Below are positions 44,057 to 55,012 of a DNA stretch of 64,000 bases, in pieces (position 1 is the first letter of the stretch; every line of letters starts with the position of its first letter). Location of the stretch: positions 158,214 through 222,213 of the forward strand of contig JAQWRY010000007.1 of NCBI GenBank assembly GCA_029243485.1, written 5' to 3'. The notes below the pieces were generated by a model. It saw nothing but the letters and a program-made list of their open reading frames with translations, did no database searches and had not been told where the DNA came from. A program made the position numbers and the translations under genes. Origin of the DNA: Candidatus Binatia bacterium. Its GTDB lineage: Bacteria; Desulfobacterota; Binatia; UBA12015.

Positions 44057-44643
44057 GTTGTGAAGAACTAAGGGAGGAGTTGGTCGGGCTCCTCGACGGA
44101 GAGCTCGACCCGGCCGCGACGGTGCAGGTCGAGGCCCACCTCGAGATCTGCGGGGGCTGTGCCGCGGAGCATCGAGAACTGGTGCGAACGCAGGCGCTTC
44201 TCGAGGGGGCGCTAGCGGCCGAGCCCCCGGCCCGTCCCCGCTTCGATGAGTTATGGGCCGCGGCCGACGGACCGAGCGAGGGCTCTCGTCGCGCGAGTGA
44301 TGCCCGGCCTCCAAGCTGGGCACGGGGCGCCGGCGATGGGCGGCGCGGCGCGCGACGAGGGGGCCTGGTCCCCATCGCATTCGCCGCGGCGGCGGCCGCC
44401 GCCCTCTTCTTCTACCAGCTGATCCCGTCGGCTCCGCCTGTGACCGGGCCGACGAGCGCGCCGGCGCCGCTGGTGGCCGTGGCCGAAACCGCGCCGCCGG
44501 TGCTCCCGCCGGAATTGGTCGAGCACCCGGACATGTTCGTCGATTTCGTCATCGTGCGTCGCCTCGAGAAGCTCCGCCAGCTGCCCGCTCTCCTGGACTC
44601 CCCGGGTGCGGAGGGGCGCGAGGCAGAAGTGGGTCGTACCTGA
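44053..44643 (+). CDS. Zinc-finger anti-sigma factor
   Basis: 196 residues. The N-terminus (MSCEELREELVGLLDGELDP, then HLEICGGCAAEH) carries the HxxxCxxC zinc motif of the ZAS anti-sigma family. A single membrane helix follows (LVPIAFAAAAAAALFFYQLI, about 113-133), with a Pro/Ala-rich periplasmic tail that ends in a predicted helix. It would hold the ECF sigma at the membrane until an envelope signal. Overlaps the sigma gene by 4 bases and the next gene by TGATG. Confidence 0.88.
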   Translation: MSCEELREELVGLLDGELDPAATVQVEAHLEICGGCAAEHRELVRTQALLEGALAAEPPARPRFDELWAAADGPSEGSRRASDARPPSWARGAGDGRRGARRGGLVPIAFAAAAAAALFFYQLIPSAPPVTGPTSAPAPLVAVAETAPPVLPPELVEHPDMFVDFVIVRRLEKLRQLPALLDSPGAEGREAEVGRT

Positions 44644-44972
44644 TGACGATTCGATGGTTCGGGGCGCTCCTGGCCGCGTTCCCGCTGGTTCTGGGCGCAC
44701 CAGTCGCACCCGCAGAAGATGTCATCCCCATCCAGGGATGGGACCAACTCTCCCCCGGGGATCGCGAGAAGGCGCAGGAGAAGTACGACATCTACAAGAA
44801 CATGCCGAAGGATCGGCAGCAGGAGATCCAGCGGAGCTATCAGGAATGGCAGGCCATGCGCCCGGGCGAGAAGGACACCATCCGCAAGAACTACAAAGCC
44901 TACCGCGACCTCACGCCCGAGCAGCGGCGGGCCGTCGGTCAACTCTACCAGGAGAAGCGCTACGGAGACTGA
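44643..44972 (+). CDS. DUF3106-like periplasmic protein
   Basis: 109 residues. A signal peptide (WFGALLAAFPLVLGAPVAPA) precedes a helical, highly charged region with repeats of the form GWDQLSPGDREKAQEKYDIY, EIQRSYQEWQAMRPGEKDTI and YRDLTPEQRRAVGQLYQE, as in DUF3106 proteins. These often lie next to ECF sigma/anti-sigma pairs and may be the sensor or a target of the regulon, but the function is unknown. It ends 33 bases before uvrB. Confidence 0.85.
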   Translation: MTIRWFGALLAAFPLVLGAPVAPAEDVIPIQGWDQLSPGDREKAQEKYDIYKNMPKDRQQEIQRSYQEWQAMRPGEKDTIRKNYKAYRDLTPEQRRAVGQLYQEKRYGD

Positions 44973-45005
44973 GCGCCGCTCGGTTTGCATGGTAGGAAGG
45001 CTTCC

Positions 45006-47059
<2,054 letters not shown>

Positions 47060-47063
<4 letters not shown>

Positions 47064-48928
47064 CGCCGCCGCCGCCGCCGTCCGAGGAGGGCCCGGCGGA
47101 TCGCCTCGAGGCCCAGCTCGAAGCGGTTCCGCCGCGTCCGGGCGTCTATCTCCTGAAAGATGCCTCGGGCGGCGTGCTCTACGTCGGCAAGGCCAAGAGC
47201 CTGCGCGCTCGCGTTCAGAGCTACTTCCGGGGAGGTGACGGCCGGTATCAGATCGAGTTCCTGGTGCGGAAGATCGAGGATGTCGAGTGTCTGGTCACGC
47301 GCAACGAGAAGGAAGCGCTGATCCTCGAGAATAACCTCATCAAGCAGTACAAACCGCGGTACAACGTCCGGCTGAAGGACGACAAGTCGTACGTCAGCGT
47401 GAAGATCACGTCGCGTGACGAATGGCCCCGCGTGCTGGTGACGCGCAAGATCGTGAAGGACGGGAGTCGCTACTTCGGTCCGTTCCATTCCGCGTCGGCG
47501 GTGCGCGGTACGATCGACGTCATCCGCAAAGTTTTCCCGCTTCGGACCTGTAGCGACGCCGTGTTCCGGAACCGCTCACGGCCGTGTCTCGAGTACCAGA
47601 TCAAACGATGTCTCGCGCCGTGCGTTCTGCCAGTGGATCGCCAGGACTACGAGGGGCACCTGCGGTCGGCGGCGCTCCTCTTGCAAGGTCGAGATTCTCA
47701 GCTGACGCGCCTGCTCGAGGACCGGATGGCGCGGGCTTCGGAAGACCTCCACTTCGAGGAGGCGGCGCGGCTTCGCGATCAACTGAAGGCCATCGCGACG
47801 ACCGGTGAACGCCAGCAGGTCGTCGCGCACGCCGGGGTCGATCAGGACGTGTTCGGTTTGTACCGCGAAGGCGGCTTCATCGAAGTGCAGGTCCTGATCG
47901 TTCGTGCCGGGCGGCTGACTGCGAACCAGTCGTTCGGTTTTGGCGACTGGGAGTTCCCGGACGACGAGGTCCTCGGCGCAATGCTCACGCAGTTCTATCA
48001 GGGCAACCGGGCCGTGGCGCGCGAGGTGTTGCTGCCGGTGGGGTTGGAAGATCACGCCGCGCGCGTCGAACTTCTTCGCGAGCGACGAGACGGGGCCGTC
48101 GAGATCCTGGTGCCGCAGCGGGGTGCAAAGCGCGCCCTGGTCGAGCTGGCGACCCAGAACGCGCAGCAGGCTTTCTTCGAGCGTCGAGACGCTCAGGAGC
48201 GGCTGGCGCACACGGCCGACGAGCTTCAGCGCCGTCTCCACCTACGAAGCGCGCCGAAGCGGCTCGAATGCGTGGACATCTCGACGTTCCAGGGGGGCGA
48301 AACCGTGGGGTCGGTCGTTGCGTTCGACGAGGGCCGGCCGGACACGAGCCGGTACCGGCGGTACCGGATCAAGACGGTCGTTGGCACCGATGACTTTGCG
48401 AGTATGCGCGAGATGCTCACCCGCCGGCTTTCGGCGGGCTTGCGCCGCGACGATCTTCCCGACCTGCTCGTGATCGACGGTGGCCGGGGCCAGCTCGGGA
48501 TCGCGCTCGCAGTGTGCTCGGAGTTGGGGGTCGAGGGGCTCGACGTCGTCGGCCTGGCAAAGGCACGAGCGCTCAGTGATGCGCAGGCCTCGGAGGTTCA
48601 GAGGGTGGAGGAGCGCGTGTTCCTTCCCGGGCGCACAAACCCGGTCGTTCTCGCGCGCAATTCGAATGCGCTCTTTTTGCTGCAGCAGGTTCGCGACGAG
48701 GCGCACCGTTTCGCAGTGACGTATCACAAGAAGCTCCGTGACCGGGCGCGGCTTCGGTCGCCCCTGGACGAGATCGTCGGCGTGGGCGCGACGCGCCGGA
48801 AAGCGATTTTGAGGCACTTCGGCAGCGTGGCGCGGGTTCGGGCGGCATCGGTGGAGGACGTCGCCGCTGTGCCGGGGATTGGTCGTGCACTTGCCGAGAC
48901 CGTCAAGGCCGCGCTCGAAGGCATGTAG
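47060..48928 (+). CDS. uvrC: Excinuclease ABC subunit C (UvrC)
   Basis: 622 residues. GIY-YIG nuclease domain: [20 protein letters not shown] through [23 protein letters not shown] domain [20 protein letters not shown]; RNase H-like endonuclease domain with [20 protein letters not shown] and [16 protein letters not shown]-terminal helix-hairpin-helix [20 protein letters not shown]. It makes the 3' and 5' incisions in nucleotide excision repair. The start is GTG at 47060, overlapping the uvrB stop, so the pair is coupled. The C-terminal zinc or Cys residues are not needed in this family. Confidence 0.97.
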
Positions 48929-48984
48929 GGCCTGCGGGTACTCCCGCGCTTCCGAGAGCGACCGCGGACGGGCAGGTACGCGGC

Positions 48985-51459
48985 GTGCTCCGTGCCCTTC
49001 GCGACAGGTGGGCCCGCGCGCGAGTCCGGGTGGGGGCGCTTTCTCGCCGGCGCCCGCTCGGGTGGAGGCTGCCGCTCCCTGTAGCCGTTGCCGGTCTGGC
49101 CCTGGGCTCGGAGCTGGCACTCCTCGGTAGCCCGTACGGGCTGAATATCATCTTGACGAGCGTGCTGGTCGGGCCGCTCGTTTTGCTGTGGCATCGTCGT
49201 CTCGGAGCGGTGGTGCTGCTTTCGGCCTCGTGCGCCCTCTGTGGGCATGTCCGGGCGAATGGGCTCGTCTCGGGGGAACCCGCGTTCGTCGGTGGGCCCC
49301 TTCGGGAGCGAACCGTTCGGGGCGTCGTGGAGTTGGTGCGACGCGGGGAGTGGGCGCCCGGGGTTGGCTGGGCGAGGCTCGAGGTGCGGGTGGCGGAGAC
49401 GCAGGAGAGGCTGCGTGGGCCGTCTGTAGGGGACGGAATCCGGGTATCGGTGGGCCGGAGTCGAAGCCCCTGGGAAATTGGGGACGAGGTCGAGGTGCGG
49501 CTGACGCCGCGGCCTGTCCGAGGTTTCTGCAATGGCGGCCGGGACCGGTGGGCCCGCTGGCTCGTCGACCGCGGCGTCCAATGGACCGCCTGGGTGCGCG
49601 ACGATGGGAATCTCACCGGCGTCGGCCCGGCCCCGGTGCGCTCCGTCGGGGGCTGGGTGAGGCGGGTCCGTGGCGACATCGGAACGCGGATCGACCAGAG
49701 CGTCGGCGATCCGGCAGCGGCTGTGCTGCGGGCACTCGTGTTGGGGGACAAGGGGCGTCTCACGCCGGCCCTCCGCGAGACGTTCGCCCGGACGGGTACG
49801 GCGCACCTTCTCGCGGTGTCCGGGATGCATCTCGCCATCGTGGCCTCGAGTGTGGTCGCAATCGCCCGATTTGCGTTGGCCGTGCCGCGCCGGCTCGCGC
49901 TGGGGATCGCGCTCACCCGAGTCGCGGCACCTGCGGGTGTTCTTGCTGCGGCTGCCTACGCACTCCTGACTGGCGGGGCCGTCTCGACGATGCGCGCGCT
50001 CGGGATGGCCGCGGTGGTGGGGCTCGGCCTCTGCCTTCGCCGCCGGGCGGTGTCGTTTCGTGCGCTCCTCTTCGCAACCGGACTTTTGTTGCTGACCGAC
50101 CCCGACATCCTGCGGGACCTTTCGTTCCAGCTCTCGTTCGTGTCCGTCGCGGCGATTCTGGGGCTGGCCACGCGGTCTCGCGGGACCGCGCTCGGGAGTG
50201 CCATGTCGCCTGGCTCCGGATCGGCACGGCCCCGGAAGGCGTGGGCCTGGTTGGTGAGCGGCGTGATGGTCTCGCTCGCAGCGGGAGTCGGCACGGCGCC
50301 GCTCGCAGCGCACTACTTCGGAATGGTGTCTCTGGTCGGTGTTGTCGCGAATCTGGTCATCGGGCCCTTGCTGGGCGTTGGTGCGCTGGGTCTGGGGCTG
50401 GTCAGTGCCCTCTGCGGCCCGTGGGCGCCGTGGGTCGGCCGGGTCGGGTTCGTTTGGGCCGGGCAGCTCATCGATCTTTCGATTGCTATCGCGGACTGGT
50501 TCGGCACGTGGCCCCATGCGGCGGTCCCGCTCGAGCTTCCGGGTGTCGCGACCGTGCTGTTGGGGCTCGCTGCGATCGCGACGATGGCACTGCGGTCGCG
50601 CCGGTGGCGAAGAAGGGCCTGGCTGGCCTGCGGGATCGTCGCGGCAGCCCTCTGGTTACGGGCGCCGACCGGGCAGATGAGGTTGGCCGCACTCGACGTC
50701 GGCCAGGGGGACGCTCTGCTCCTGGAGGCGCCGGGAGGGGACCTATGGGTCGTGGATGCCGGTGGGCTCGGCGGCGACTTCGATACCGGGGCGAGTGTCG
50801 TGGTTCCCGCCGTGGCGGCCCGCCGGGGTGGCTCTCTGCGCGCCGTGGTCCTATCCCACGCGGATCGCGACCACTACGGCGGTCTCGCCGCCGTGATCGA
50901 GGCGCTGCGGCCGGGCGAATTTTTGTGGAATGACAGGCCTTCGGAGTCTCGCAGCTTTCAGGCGCTCCTGGAGGCGGCGCGTCGGGGGGGAGCCGCCCAA
51001 GTGGCCGCGAGCGCCGGGAAACGCTTTTGGGACTCCCGCGGGGAGGTGGAGCTCACCGTTGTACACCCGCCGGAAGCGAGCGCGTCCTTTGGCCGCAACG
51101 ATGCCTCGCTGGTGCTGTCCGCGCGCTACGGCGCCACCCGCATCTTGTTCGCCGGTGACATCGAAGCGCGAGCCGAGCGCAGTCTGGTCCGGGGTGGAGC
51201 GGATCTGGCGGCGACAGTGCTCAAGGTGCCGCACCACGCAAGCCGGACGTCGAGCACGGCGGCATTCGTTCGCGCCGTGCGCCCAGGGCTCGCGATCGCG
51301 TCCCTCGGAACCTTCAACCGCTTTGGTTTTCCGGCTCCAGAGGTCAGCGCACGCTACCACCGTGCAGGCACTCGGTGGCGGGCGACCGGACGGTGGGGCG
51401 AGGTCGTCCTGGTCAGCGATGGCCAGGTCGAGCGGGTCGAAACGTGCCGCTCGGACTGA
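48985..51459 (+). CDS. comEC: DNA uptake channel protein ComEC/Rec2
   Basis: 824 residues. N-terminal helices and an OB-like domain (GRSRSPWEIGDEVEVRLTPR), the competence domain with TAHLLAVSGMHLAIVASSVV and SFQLSFVSVAAILGLATRSR, ten or so transmembrane helices, and a C-terminal metallo-beta-lactamase-like domain: LAALDVGQGDALLLEAPGGD, SHADRDHYGGL and LKVPHHASRTSST. It forms the inner-membrane channel for single-stranded DNA in natural transformation; the MBL domain may degrade the non-transported strand. GTG at 48985. It follows uvrC by 56 bases. Confidence 0.95.
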   Translation: MLRALRDRWARARVRVGALSRRRPLGWRLPLPVAVAGLALGSELALLGSPYGLNIILTSVLVGPLVLLWHRRLGAVVLLSASCALCGHVRANGLVSGEPAFVGGPLRERTVRGVVELVRRGEWAPGVGWARLEVRVAETQERLRGPSVGDGIRVSVGRSRSPWEIGDEVEVRLTPRPVRGFCNGGRDRWARWLVDRGVQWTAWVRDDGNLTGVGPAPVRSVGGWVRRVRGDIGTRIDQSVGDPAAAVLRALVLGDKGRLTPALRETFARTGTAHLLAVSGMHLAIVASSVVAIARFALAVPRRLALGIALTRVAAPAGVLAAAAYALLTGGAVSTMRALGMAAVVGLGLCLRRRAVSFRALLFATGLLLLTDPDILRDLSFQLSFVSVAAILGLATRSRGTALGSAMSPGSGSARPRKAWAWLVSGVMVSLAAGVGTAPLAAHYFGMVSLVGVVANLVIGPLLGVGALGLGLVSALCGPWAPWVGRVGFVWAGQLIDLSIAIADWFGTWPHAAVPLELPGVATVLLGLAAIATMALRSRRWRRRAWLACGIVAAALWLRAPTGQMRLAALDVGQGDALLLEAPGGDLWVVDAGGLGGDFDTGASVVVPAVAARRGGSLRAVVLSHADRDHYGGLAAVIEALRPGEFLWNDRPSESRSFQALLEAARRGGAAQVAASAGKRFWDSRGEVELTVVHPPEASASFGRNDASLVLSARYGATRILFAGDIEARAERSLVRGGADLAATVLKVPHHASRTSSTAAFVRAVRPGLAIASLGTFNRFGFPAPEVSARYHRAGTRWRATGRWGEVVLVSDGQVERVETCRSD

Positions 51460-51476
51460 GTCGGTAGGGAGTCGGG

Positions 51477-51659
51477 CTAATGCCGCTGCTCCACTTTGCG
51501 CCCAAAGGTAACCTCACCTTTGTCGATTCGGATCGAGAAACCACAGGACGGGCTCGTGCACACCCACGCCTTGAACATGACGGTTGCACCTTCTTGCCCG
51601 TAATCCGAGAGCGGTATCAACAACCCCCCGTTGCACTTCTGACACTTCGGCAACTCCAT
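51477..51659 (-). CDS. Small zinc-ribbon-like protein
   Basis: 60 residues: MELPKCQKCNGGLLIPLSDY then VMFKAWVCTSPSCGFSIRID. CxxC and CxxxxC pairs separated by about 30 residues form a probable zinc ribbon. ATG 51659 is preceded by AGGAGAG at the right distance, better than the in-frame ATG at 51719, so the short form is chosen. Similar short proteins occur in deltaproteobacteria, without known function as far as I know. Convergent with comEC (stop 17 bases away) and divergent from 51711. Confidence 0.75.
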   Translation of the reverse strand: MELPKCQKCNGGLLIPLSDYGQEGATVMFKAWVCTSPSCGFSIRIDKGEVTFGRKVEQRH

Positions 51660-51710
51660 CAACCACTCTCCTCTGGGCAACTCCCAACTGGGAACGTATA
51701 GGATTTTGTC

Positions 51711-52187
51711 ATGTCCCAAATCAAGGATACCGCGAGGTGGGTCCCGACTGGGTCGTCCAAGTCTCTTCGGCCGAACGCCGCCAATGCGATAGACGGACAG
51801 ATCTCCGGGCTCCTTGCCCGGCGAAATCGGCTGATCGAGGAGCTGGCCTCCGTTGACTCCAAGCTGGCGGATTTACGAGTTACCGCAAGTGGTAGGGCTC
51901 CGGCGGAGCCGTCTGAGAAGGATTCGCGGTGGTTCCCGATTCGCGGCGAGCAACTGGTAGCGGGAGGATTCGCGTTGCCGCCTGGGTTGGATCGGGAAGA
52001 TCTGAACCGGCGGCTGTCGACAATCCTGGTGGACGAACGGCGCGGAGGAAAGCCAATCGACGGGCTCGAATTGCTCGTTGCGTTCGCGGCCCGCGGCGGG
52101 CGAGTGCTCTCGGTCCGGACGCGCCGGCCCGGCGACGCCGGTTGGATCCGGCGATTCGAAGCCCTCGGCCGGGCTGGCGGGCACTAG
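51711..52187 (+). CDS. Hypothetical protein with short coiled coil
   Basis: 158 residues, not recognised. A helical segment SGLLARRNRLIEELASVDSK (about 32-51) looks like a short coiled coil; the C-terminal 80 residues (ALPPGLDREDLNRRLSTILV, DGLELLVAFAARGGRVLSVR) are compact and charged. No signal peptide or membrane segment. Its TAG overlaps the convergent RNase G stop by 4 bases. Confidence 0.6.
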   Translation: MSQIKDTARWVPTGSSKSLRPNAANAIDGQISGLLARRNRLIEELASVDSKLADLRVTASGRAPAEPSEKDSRWFPIRGEQLVAGGFALPPGLDREDLNRRLSTILVDERRGGKPIDGLELLVAFAARGGRVLSVRTRRPGDAGWIRRFEALGRAGGH

Positions 52188-53920
52188 CCTTCGCCGTCGG
52201 CGGCAGGCTCGGTGTCGCCGGTCGACGTCACCTCGATCTCCCATTCGCCGCGGGCGAGGTTCTGGTCGGCTCGGACGTCGATGGAGACGCCGAGGTCTTT
52301 GCGGGTTTCGGCCACGCCCTTCTGGAAACGCTTGCGCAGCGCCTCTGCGAGTTCCGTAGAGACCTTTACGCGCAACGAAGCGACGTTCCCGGCCGACCCG
52401 ACGTGGCGCCGGGCGTCACGCATCACCTGCGCGGCGAGGGACTCGATCGAACGGAGCCGTCCGTCGCCCGAGCACGTGGGGCAGGGCGACGTGATGAGCT
52501 GGCGAAGGTTGTCGCGGGTGCGCTTGCGGGTCATCTGTACGAGGCCGAGCTCGGAGATCCGCAGAATGTTGGTCCGGGCCTTGTCGCGCTTCACCGCCTC
52601 AGCGATGGCGTCGCTGACCTTCTTGCGGTTGGCGGCCTTCTCCATGTCGATGAAGTCGATGATGATGATGCCGCCGATGTTTCGCAGGCGAAGCTGATCG
52701 ATCGAGACCCCGGCCGCCTCGAGGTTGGTCTTCAGGACCGTTTCCTCGTGGGTGCTCTTGCCGACGAAGCGTCCGGTGTTCACGTCGATCGTCGTGAGGG
52801 CCTCGGTCTGATCGAACACCAGATAGCCGCCCGATTTGAGCCAGACACGTCGCTCTAGGCCCCGGCGAACCTGGGTCTCGATGCCGAATCGGTCGAAGAC
52901 GGGCTCGCTGTCGTCGTAGAGTTCGACCCGTGATTTGAGCTTGGGTTGCAGCACTCCGTCGATGAACTCGATGATGCGATCGTGGTCGGCAGGGTGGTCG
53001 ACCACCACCTTGTCCACATCACTCGTGAAGAGATCGCGGATCGAGCGGAGGACGATGTCGAGGTCCTCGTGGAGCTGGCTGGGAGCCGGCGAGTCCGCGT
53101 TTTTCTTCAGAATGTTGGCCCACAACCGGCTCAGGAACTTCATGTCAGCGAGGATCTCGCGCTTGCTGATCCCCTCGCACGCGGTTCGGACGATGTAGCC
53201 GCCGCTGCCCTTGGTCCTGCCCGACTCGACGATCTCGCGAAGGCGTTTGCGCTCGGGCTCATTGTCGATTCGGCGGGAGACACCGATGTGATCGGACGTC
53301 GGCGTGTAGACCACGAAGCGGCCGGGCAGCGAGATGTGGGACGTGATCCGGGCGCCCTTGGTGCCGATCGGTTCCTTCGAGATCTGGACCAGGACTTCCT
53401 GGCCCTTGCTCAGGACATCCTGAATCGCGGGCTTGGCGGGCGCGTCGTCCTCGCGTTCCTCCTCGTCCTCCTCCTCGGGCTCGTCGTCCGGTTCCGCCTC
53501 TTCGGCTTCGTCGGTCGCGTCGATCTCGGTCTCATCCTCGAGCTCGACGTCGTCCGGCTCCGCCGGGTCGTCCTCGGCCGTGACGACTTCGGCGGGGTCT
53601 TCCTCGACGTCGGCGTCCTCGGCGAACGCTGCCATCGGATCCCCGTCATCATGGCCGTCGTCGGCTTCGTCCGCGTGCTCGTCGCGCTGTGGAGGATCCC
53701 AGAAATCCGACACATGCATGAAAGCGGCCTTATCGAGGCCGATCTCCACGAAGGCGGCCTGCATGCCCGGAAGCACCCGCAGAACCTTCCCCTTGAACAC
53801 GTGGCCGACGATCGAGTGGTCGCCCGCGCTCTCGAGGTGCAACTCGGCAAGCGCGTTGCCTTCAGTTAGGGCGACGCGGGTTTCGATGGCGGAACTGTTG
53901 ACGACGATCTGTTTACGCAC
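52184..53920 (-). CDS. rng: Ribonuclease G/E family endoribonuclease
   Basis: 578 residues. Start GTG 53920 gives VRKQIVVNSSAIETRVALTE, the RNase G N-terminus; a longer frame upstream is non-homologous. S1 domain VGHVFKGKVLRVLPGMQAAF is interrupted by a very acidic insert (about 78-163, mostly Asp and Glu). Catalytic residues Asp379 (IDVNTGRF) and Asp422 (IIIIDFIDM) are 43 apart as in RNase E, and CPTC (480-483) is the zinc-link. It cuts RNA in AU-rich single strands, for rRNA and mRNA maturation. There is no clear ribosome-binding site. Confidence 0.94.
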   Translation of the reverse strand: MRKQIVVNSSAIETRVALTEGNALAELHLESAGDHSIVGHVFKGKVLRVLPGMQAAFVEIGLDKAAFMHVSDFWDPPQRDEHADEADDGHDDGDPMAAFAEDADVEEDPAEVVTAEDDPAEPDDVELEDETEIDATDEAEEAEPDDEPEEEDEEEREDDAPAKPAIQDVLSKGQEVLVQISKEPIGTKGARITSHISLPGRFVVYTPTSDHIGVSRRIDNEPERKRLREIVESGRTKGSGGYIVRTACEGISKREILADMKFLSRLWANILKKNADSPAPSQLHEDLDIVLRSIRDLFTSDVDKVVVDHPADHDRIIEFIDGVLQPKLKSRVELYDDSEPVFDRFGIETQVRRGLERRVWLKSGGYLVFDQTEALTTIDVNTGRFVGKSTHEETVLKTNLEAAGVSIDQLRLRNIGGIIIIDFIDMEKAANRKKVSDAIAEAVKRDKARTNILRISELGLVQMTRKRTRDNLRQLITSPCPTCSGDGRLRSIESLAAQVMRDARRHVGSAGNVASLRVKVSTELAEALRKRFQKGVAETRKDLGVSIDVRADQNLARGEWEIEVTSTGDTEPAADGEG

Positions 53921-54224
53921 TTGAAGTTGCGGTAATTCGTAGCGGCCTGAGCCCCAAAGAGAAACGGGGCCGGGTGCGCCTAGAGCGACTGGGGCCGACC
54001 CCCACGGCGGGGTCGGGCGAAAAGCTGAGCGCTGGCGAGTCCGCGGCGCACGCGTCTCGCGCGACCGCCATGACTCCGGCTTATCCAATGCGGAATCCAA
54101 GGGCAAGCAGATGCCGGGAAAAGCCCCAAGGCCCGGGCCTTGGAGGCTCTTCGCCTTGACTTCGGTCGAGGGACGCCGGTAGCGTTTTCCTGCTCGCCCG
54201 CAGGGGAGGGCCAGAACGATTCGG
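53921..54224. other. 304-bp region between rng and the HNH gene
   Basis: No convincing gene. It contains a perfect inverted repeat at 53995-54016 (CCGACCCC-CACGGC-GGGGTCGG) and must hold the divergent promoters of rng and the HNH gene; no clear -10/-35 pair was picked out by eye. Confidence 0.5.
53995..54016. repeat. Perfect 8-bp inverted repeat in the rng leader
   Basis: CCGACCCC and GGGGTCGG separated by CACGGC. It lies about 75 bases upstream of the rng start on the minus strand and 209 bases upstream of the HNH start. As RNase E controls its own mRNA through its leader in E. coli, a hairpin here could be a feedback element, but that is speculation. Confidence 0.5.
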
Positions 54225-54875
54225 ATGAACGGCGCGGCGGCTCTTCGGCAACGGGACGTCGGCGATGGCCCCAAAGAGGCTCCTCGCCGGGGGGAAGCCT
54301 TGCTCCGAAGCAAGGCCCTGGTGCTGAACCGAAGCTTCCTGCCGATCCACGTCACCTCCGTCCGCCGGGCCTGCGTGCTCTTATACGGAGGAATCGCCCG
54401 AGCCGTGGACACGACGTACGAGACGTTCGACTTCGCGCGCTGGTGCCAGGCGGGCCCGAGCGAGGGGGAGCGTCTCGGGCTCATCGGTCGGACGATGCCG
54501 GTCCCCCGGGTCATCCAACTCGCCGTCTACGATCGCGTGCCGCGCAGGGAGGTGCGGTTCAGTCGTCAGAACGTCTACTCGCGCGACGGCGACACCTGTC
54601 AGTACTGCGCGCGCCGTCTTCCTCGAAGCCAACTCAATCTCGATCATGTCTTGCCGCGATCGCAGGGGGGAACGTCGAGTTGGGAGAACGTCGTCTGCTC
54701 TTGTCACCGATGCAATTGGCGCAAGGGGGGGCGAACCCCCGAGCAGTGCGGGGTGCGTCTTCTTCGCAAACCCCGGCGTCCTGCATGGACTCCGTTTCTT
54801 GCCGAGACTGCGTCGCGCGGCCGGTATTCCGAGTGGGGACCGTTTCTCGGTGTGCGCGCGACGGAGTCGTGCTGA
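54225..54875 (+). CDS. HNH endonuclease family protein
   Basis: 216 residues. The C-terminal half has CQYCARRLPRSQLNLDHVLP, SQGGTSSWENVVCSCHRCNW and RKGGRTPEQCG: an HNH motif with two zinc-binding CxxC pairs (CQYC, CHRC). The N-terminal part (LRSKALVLNRSFLPIHVTSV, RRACVLLYGGIARAVD) is the conserved companion domain of this widespread house-keeping HNH group, whose role is not known. ATG at 54225 is chosen; GTG codons nearby are alternatives. It ends 137 bases before smc. Confidence 0.88.
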   Translation: MNGAAALRQRDVGDGPKEAPRRGEALLRSKALVLNRSFLPIHVTSVRRACVLLYGGIARAVDTTYETFDFARWCQAGPSEGERLGLIGRTMPVPRVIQLAVYDRVPRREVRFSRQNVYSRDGDTCQYCARRLPRSQLNLDHVLPRSQGGTSSWENVVCSCHRCNWRKGGRTPEQCGVRLLRKPRRPAWTPFLAETASRGRYSEWGPFLGVRATESC

Positions 54876-55012
54876 TGTTCGGGCGTCGTTTGCATCGCAG
54901 ACCGCAATTACTTGTGGCCACTCTTGACTCCGACCACAATTTGATGGGAAGTCGGGTTCGGTTGAGGCGCCCGCGCGCGACGCGCGGGCCGATGCGGTAG
55001 GGGAGGTAGGAA

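Noticed and set aside
48724..50517. Long open frame on the minus strand opposite uvrC and comEC
   Set aside because: Composition rich in Arg and Pro with no domain; shadow of conserved genes.
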